64,000 bases of DNA from Sphingomonas yabuuchiae (GTDB taxonomy: Bacteria > Pseudomonadota > Alphaproteobacteria > Sphingomonadales > Sphingomonadaceae). The notes below the pieces were generated by a model, which saw only the letters and a program-made list of their open reading frames with translations, ran no database searches and was not told the DNA's origin. This document shows positions 60,227 through 64,000 of this stretch, piece after piece. Location: NCBI RefSeq assembly GCF_014199595.1, contig NZ_JACHNX010000002.1, forward strand, positions 62,001 to 126,000. The letters are read 5' to 3'. Made by a program: the position numbers and the translations under genes. Position 1 is the stretch's first letter. The number at the start of each line of letters is the position of its first letter.

Positions 60227-62919
60227 CCGCCCCGCTCGAACGTTCCGCGCTCGGGGCGATAGGTACGGCCGCCGGGCGTCGTCGTCTCGACGAACAGACG
60301 CGCAGCGGGCGTGTCGCCGGTCGCCGGATCGAGGGTCAGGCGAACCGAACCGGTCGCCAGCTCATAATCGACGGCCTTGAACTTCCCCGCTTCCAGCGTC
60401 AGCCATAGCCCGGCGGGGGCGACGAAAACCCGCGCGCGTGCACCGTCATGCGGCTCGACATGCACCTGTCCGCCATTTTGCGACAGGTTGCCGCCATAGG
60501 ACAGCCAGCCGAGCGTCGGATCGTTCACTACATAAGTGGCCGCGGCATAGGCATGGCCGAAAAAGCCCATGCCATAATCGCCGCTATACGGGTCCCACTC
60601 CATCCGGTCGGGCCAGCTGTGGAAGGCGGCCGAGGATGCGCCATTCTGGTCGATATTGGTGATGCCGCCCAGCAACCCGCCATAGGCAACACGCAGCAAA
60701 TGCATGTCGGCGGGATTGCGGCGGAACGAATCGAACAGCGGAATGGCGTTCAGCGTCGATCCGTAATGATGGATCTGCCGCTCCAGCCGGGGATATTTGC
60801 CACCGTACAGGAAGTCCCAATAGCGCCGGGCATTGCCGTTATAACCCCAGTGCGGGATCGACGGGTCATAGCCCAAGATGACCTCGCGCGTGACATCGGC
60901 CTGCGGACCGTAACCGAAATAGCGCATCCAGGCATAGACCTCGGCCTGACCGGTCGAATCCCAGGCCATCTCGCTGCCGAACGGATATTGCAGGGTGCGC
61001 CAGTGATCCGCACGGCCCTTCATCAGGCGTTCGACCTCGGCCGCCTTGTCGGTCCAGCCCTCTCGCTTCAGGTCGGTCAGGATGTCGACGAAGACGTCGC
61101 CCTCCATCAGCCCGAACTGGGCATAATGCGGCGCATCGCGCATCATCGCGACGATCGTCTGATAGGCATGGTCGAGATACCATGACCAGTCATGCACCCG
61201 CGTCAGCCCGGCATGGTTGCGCGCGATCCGGTACAGCGCCCAATGTCCCGCCGCGACGTGCGGATAATTGTACGCCCGGCCGAGGTCGTCGGCCTGATCC
61301 CTCTTCCATGAGGTCCAGCTCTTCCAGTCCGTTTCCGGCTTGTAGAGATCGGGGAAAGCGGCCGGGTCGTAATAGAACAGGCTCTTCTTCACGCCTCCGG
61401 CCTGGGGTCCGCTCGCGACCTGGAGCCGCCCGACGATCGTCTTGTCGACCAGCTCCTCAATCCGGGCGATTTCGGCCGCGTCGGGATTGTCGAGCTGCTT
61501 CATCACCGCCGCGACCCAGCTGCCCGCGCCGCCCTCGTCGCTCATTCCCGAAATCCAGACACGCGGGTCGGCGGTGACGATGCGATCCGCCTCGCGATCA
61601 TAGGTCAGGATGGCGGGGGAGCGGCCGAACGGATCGCCCTTGCCTTCGAACCATTGTTTCGTCGTCGAGAAGCGGCCGATATCGGCCATGGTCTGCTCAA
61701 GCGGCTTGGTGACGAAATACTGGACCGTCTGGACGGTGCCATCAGCATAGCTGAGGGTCAGGCGCGCCCGACCCCATTGGCGCCCGCGCACCGACAGTCG
61801 GGTCCAGCCCGGCTTGCCGGGTGTCTTCGTGATGTCGAGCGCCCCCGCCGGATAGCTGGCCATGCCGGTGATCGCGGAGGGAGACCGCACGAACAGCGCC
61901 GCCTCCAGATCGGTCGGTACGACATAGCCGGGCACGCCGACCACCACGGGACGCCTCTGCGCCGTCAGCGTCGGTTCGATCGCGCGAATGCTGGGCGCGG
62001 TGACGAGGCGCAGGCCGATCTTGCGGCTCTGCCCTGGAGCCAGGGTGAAGCTGGTCGCCTCGTTCCAGGGCGCACCCGCCTTGGCCCAATCGGTCTGGGC
62101 ATAGGCGGCGCTGGCGATGGTCCAGTCGTAAAAGCCTTCCGAGGTCTGTGTGCGCGGGCTCGCCTCCGAGATTACCGCCTGGCTCTTGGTCTCGCGCAGC
62201 GTCGGGATCGGGACATAGGCCTCCAGCGGCGTGGCGCGTTCGGGGAGGACGAGCAGGGCGGGGCCTGCGCCGTTCAACCGCGTGACCTGCACATAGCCCG
62301 CATCGCGACCGATATAGGGATCGGCGAAGCTGGCCTTGGCATGGGCCTGTTCCAGTGTCCGGTCGGAAATGATGTTGTCGAACACCATCGGCAGGCCGAG
62401 CCCGCCGACCTCGACCGGCGCGTTAGAGGTGTTCGTCAGCGTGAAGCGCAGGGCAGGGGTGCCCTTGTCGTTCACCCATTCCCGCACGATCCGCAGCGGC
62501 ATGCCGGTGCCCATCGACCCGCCGATGTCCGCCGCCGCCAGCACCGCGCCGCGCACGGGCAGCGCCCGCACCGGTCGACGTTCGCGCGAAGACGAATAGT
62601 CCCGCCACGCACCTCCGCCCTGGCGCAGGCGCAGATGGATGTCGCCCAGATGATTATAGCCATTGCCCGCGCGTTCCTTGGCGCGGCCGATGGGCAGGAA
62701 GTCGAAATCGGGCGTCGCGATCGGCGAAAGGCCACGCGCGGTCTGGCTGACGGGGTCGAGGATCAGGTGGAACGCACCGACCCGGAAACGGGAAGTCGCG
62801 GCCTTCTGCGAGGCACTGGCTGTCTTTCGGGGGGCAGCGCCGCCCGCGTCATGCGCGCTCGCCGCGATCGAAAGCGTGGCCAACGTGACGGGCAAAAGGC
62901 GGATAAGGCGTTGGCGCAT
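60172..62919 (-). CDS. Secreted DUF5695-like protein, probable carbohydrate-active enzyme of unknown activity
   Basis: A 915-residue protein with signal peptide (LLPVTLATLSIAASAHDAGG). Residues about 45-330 are a beta-rich domain (FHLILDPVSQTARGLSPIAT). About 400-790 is helical with many aromatic and acidic residues (YNYPHVAAGHWALYRIARNH, VHDWSWYLDHAYQTI, WDPYSGDYGMGFFGHAYAAATYVV), resembling an (alpha/alpha)n barrel of glycosidases or lyases. About 800-915 is a closing beta domain. I associate it with DUF5695 from overall pattern, and no catalytic residue can be named. It is divergent from a GH127 gene, which suggests arabinose-containing glycans. Confidence 0.7.
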   Translation of the reverse strand: MRQRLIRLLPVTLATLSIAASAHDAGGAAPRKTASASQKAATSRFRVGAFHLILDPVSQTARGLSPIATPDFDFLPIGRAKERAGNGYNHLGDIHLRLRQGGGAWRDYSSSRERRPVRALPVRGAVLAAADIGGSMGTGMPLRIVREWVNDKGTPALRFTLTNTSNAPVEVGGLGLPMVFDNIISDRTLEQAHAKASFADPYIGRDAGYVQVTRLNGAGPALLVLPERATPLEAYVPIPTLRETKSQAVISEASPRTQTSEGFYDWTIASAAYAQTDWAKAGAPWNEATSFTLAPGQSRKIGLRLVTAPSIRAIEPTLTAQRRPVVVGVPGYVVPTDLEAALFVRSPSAITGMASYPAGALDITKTPGKPGWTRLSVRGRQWGRARLTLSYADGTVQTVQYFVTKPLEQTMADIGRFSTTKQWFEGKGDPFGRSPAILTYDREADRIVTADPRVWISGMSDEGGAGSWVAAVMKQLDNPDAAEIARIEELVDKTIVGRLQVASGPQAGGVKKSLFYYDPAAFPDLYKPETDWKSWTSWKRDQADDLGRAYNYPHVAAGHWALYRIARNHAGLTRVHDWSWYLDHAYQTIVAMMRDAPHYAQFGLMEGDVFVDILTDLKREGWTDKAAEVERLMKGRADHWRTLQYPFGSEMAWDSTGQAEVYAWMRYFGYGPQADVTREVILGYDPSIPHWGYNGNARRYWDFLYGGKYPRLERQIHHYGSTLNAIPLFDSFRRNPADMHLLRVAYGGLLGGITNIDQNGASSAAFHSWPDRMEWDPYSGDYGMGFFGHAYAAATYVVNDPTLGWLSYGGNLSQNGGQVHVEPHDGARARVFVAPAGLWLTLEAGKFKAVDYELATGSVRLTLDPATGDTPAARLFVETTTPGGRTYRPERGTFERGGYTVPLSGAASELLLSAR

Positions 62920-62995
62920 GACGATAAAATCCCTGACCTCGGGAAGCTCCTCTGCGGGACCATCGCAATTGACCCCCCTCCCGTTCTGTCTATAT

Positions 62996-63013
62996 TGGTA
63001 TACAGTATTACCA
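62996..63013. promoter_or_regulatory. Palindromic operator candidate between the DUF5695-like and GH127 genes
   Basis: TGGTATACAGTATTACCA: half sites TGGTA and TACCA separated by eight bases, in the 104-base divergent region. The pattern resembles GntR-family operators for uronate and sugar genes (TGGTATACCA-like) and is unlike the central-CG sites of the xylan locus. Confidence 0.45.
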
Positions 63014-63023
63014 GGAGAGCAAG

Positions 63024-64000
63024 ATGCTGCGGTCGAGCAGACGCGAATGGATGCAGGGGGCGGCAGGCGTCGCGTTGATGGGAATGGCGACCCGCGCGGT
63101 GGGGGCTGCGCCGTCGATTCTTCCGGCCAAGGCCGAGCCCTTGCCGCTGTCGGCGGTGCGGTTGCGCCCCTCGGTCTATGCGACCGCGGTCGAGACCAAC
63201 CGCCGCTATCTTTACCGTCTGAGCCCCGATCGCCTGCTCCACAATTTCCGCGCCTATGCCGGGCTGGAGCCGAAGGCCGAAATCTATGGCGGCTGGGAGA
63301 GCGACACGATCGCGGGCCATACGCTGGGCCACTACATGTCGGCGCTGGTGCTGACCTGGCAGCAGACCGGCGACACCGAGATGCGTCGCCGCGCCGACTA
63401 TATCGTCGCCGAACTGGCCGAGGCGCAGGCCAAGCGCGGCACTGGCTATGTCGGCGCGCTGGGGCGCAAGCGGGCCGACGGCAAGGTGGTCGATGGCGAG
63501 GAAATCTTCCCCGAGATCATGGCGGGCAAGATCAAGTCGGGCGGGTTCGACCTCAATGGTTCCTGGTCGCCGCTCTATACCGTGCACAAGCTGTTCGCGG
63601 GTCTGCTCGACATCCATGGCGGTTGGGGCAATGCGCAGGCGCTGGACGTTGCAGTCAAGCTGGGCGGTTATTTCGCACGCGTCTTTGCCGCGCTCGACGA
63701 TGCGCAGATGCAGACGGTGCTGGGGTGCGAATATGGCGGGCTGAACGAAAGCTATGCCGAGCTTTACCAGCGGACCGGCGACCGTCAGTGGCTGGCGCTG
63801 GCCGAGCGTATCTATGACCGCAAGGTGCTCGACCCGCTGGTCGCGGGCGAGGACAAGCTGGCCAATTTTCACGCCAATACGCAGGTGCCCAAGCTGATCG
63901 GCCTGGCGCGTATCCATGAGATCACCGGCAAGCCCGAACCCGCCAAGGGGGCCAGCTTCTTCTGGGAAACCGTCACCGGCCATCACAGCTATGTCATCGG
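63024..64000 (+). CDS. GH127-family beta-L-arabinofuranosidase (DUF1680), 3' truncated by the window
   Basis: The ATG at 63024 follows AGGAGAG; the frame is open to the end of the window (325 residues). The N-terminus has a twin-arginine-like start (SSRREWMQGAAGVALMGMA) before a signal peptide ending VGAAP. The family segments SVYATAVETNRRYLYRLSPDRLL, YGGWESDTIAGHTLGHYMSALVL, GYVGAL, LYTVHKLFAGLLD and CEYGGLNESYAELY belong to the (alpha/alpha)6 barrel of GH127/GH146. The catalytic Cys and zinc ligands expected further on lie outside the window. It would remove beta-L-arabinofuranosyl groups from plant glycans. Confidence 0.87.
   Translation, partial: MLRSSRREWMQGAAGVALMGMATRAVGAAPSILPAKAEPLPLSAVRLRPSVYATAVETNRRYLYRLSPDRLLHNFRAYAGLEPKAEIYGGWESDTIAGHTLGHYMSALVLTWQQTGDTEMRRRADYIVAELAEAQAKRGTGYVGALGRKRADGKVVDGEEIFPEIMAGKIKSGGFDLNGSWSPLYTVHKLFAGLLDIHGGWGNAQALDVAVKLGGYFARVFAALDDAQMQTVLGCEYGGLNESYAELYQRTGDRQWLALAERIYDRKVLDPLVAGEDKLANFHANTQVPKLIGLARIHEITGKPEPAKGASFFWETVTGHHSYVI

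Noticed and set aside
1..64000. CRISPR array, rRNA or tRNA genes
   Set aside because: No regularly spaced direct repeats, no rRNA-like stretches and no convincing cloverleaf were seen while reading both strands. A tRNA scan was not possible.

Overview
The window looks like a piece of chromosome from a high-GC alphaproteobacterium of the Sphingomonadaceae, most likely Sphingomonas or a close relative. Support: dense GC-rich genes with four-base ATGA or GTGA overlaps, several TonB-dependent receptors, a FecI/FecR/receptor cassette, a SapC-JmjC-halogenase group beside a TonB receptor, Flp-type pilins, and short dispersed repeats of the kind seen in sphingomonads. Genus is an inference; no rRNA or tRNA gene was recognised.

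Layout. 1-5700: the 3' part of a GH16 glucanase, an MgtE magnesium channel with a hairpin over its ribosome binding site, and a large autotransporter closed by a strong terminator. 5741-9566: ECF sigma factor, FecR anti-sigma and STN-type TonB receptor, all overlapping. 9567-34543: a long glucuronoarabinoxylan locus. It holds an SGNH esterase, a GH115 alpha-glucuronidase, a JmjC/cupin protein, SapC, a large TonB receptor, a flavin-dependent halogenase homologue, two GH43 enzymes coupled to a GH10 xylanase, a GH27 alpha-galactosidase, a GH3 enzyme with PA14, an esterase, a third GH43, then xylB and xylA. The logic runs from debranching and cutting xylan, through TonB uptake, to xylose and xylulose 5-phosphate. 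Five short sites with a central CG and the pattern NNTANCGNTANN lie in the four control regions of this locus and suggest one LacI-type regulator encoded elsewhere.

34680-41101: an aromatic aminotransferase, a Crp/Fnr-type regulator preceded by a coupled 31-codon leader ORF, a perfect FNR-type box, and an SRPBCC / zinc alcohol dehydrogenase / SDR / DUF892 operon that looks stress-related; then a ZIP transporter. 41213-44755: sulfate activation (cysD, fused cysNC, cysQ). 44805-48539: a small membrane protein and an arginine succinyltransferase cluster (M20 hydrolase, astA, astB). 48590-53341: DUF481 protein, rppH, alpha/beta hydrolase, histone-deacetylase-like amidohydrolase and photolyase. 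53467-59136: DUF2256 protein, aroB, aroK, two unrecognised proteins, xerD and accA. 59239-60226: two Flp pilins and a MutT-type Nudix protein. 60172-64000: a large DUF5695-like secreted protein divergent from a GH127 arabinofuranosidase that runs off the window, with a separate palindromic operator candidate between them.

The most interesting element is the TonB-receptor-linked set of halogenase, JmjC protein and SapC in the centre of the xylan locus. Its biochemical job there is not explained by polysaccharide breakdown. No CRISPR array, prophage, insertion sequence or integrated element was seen.
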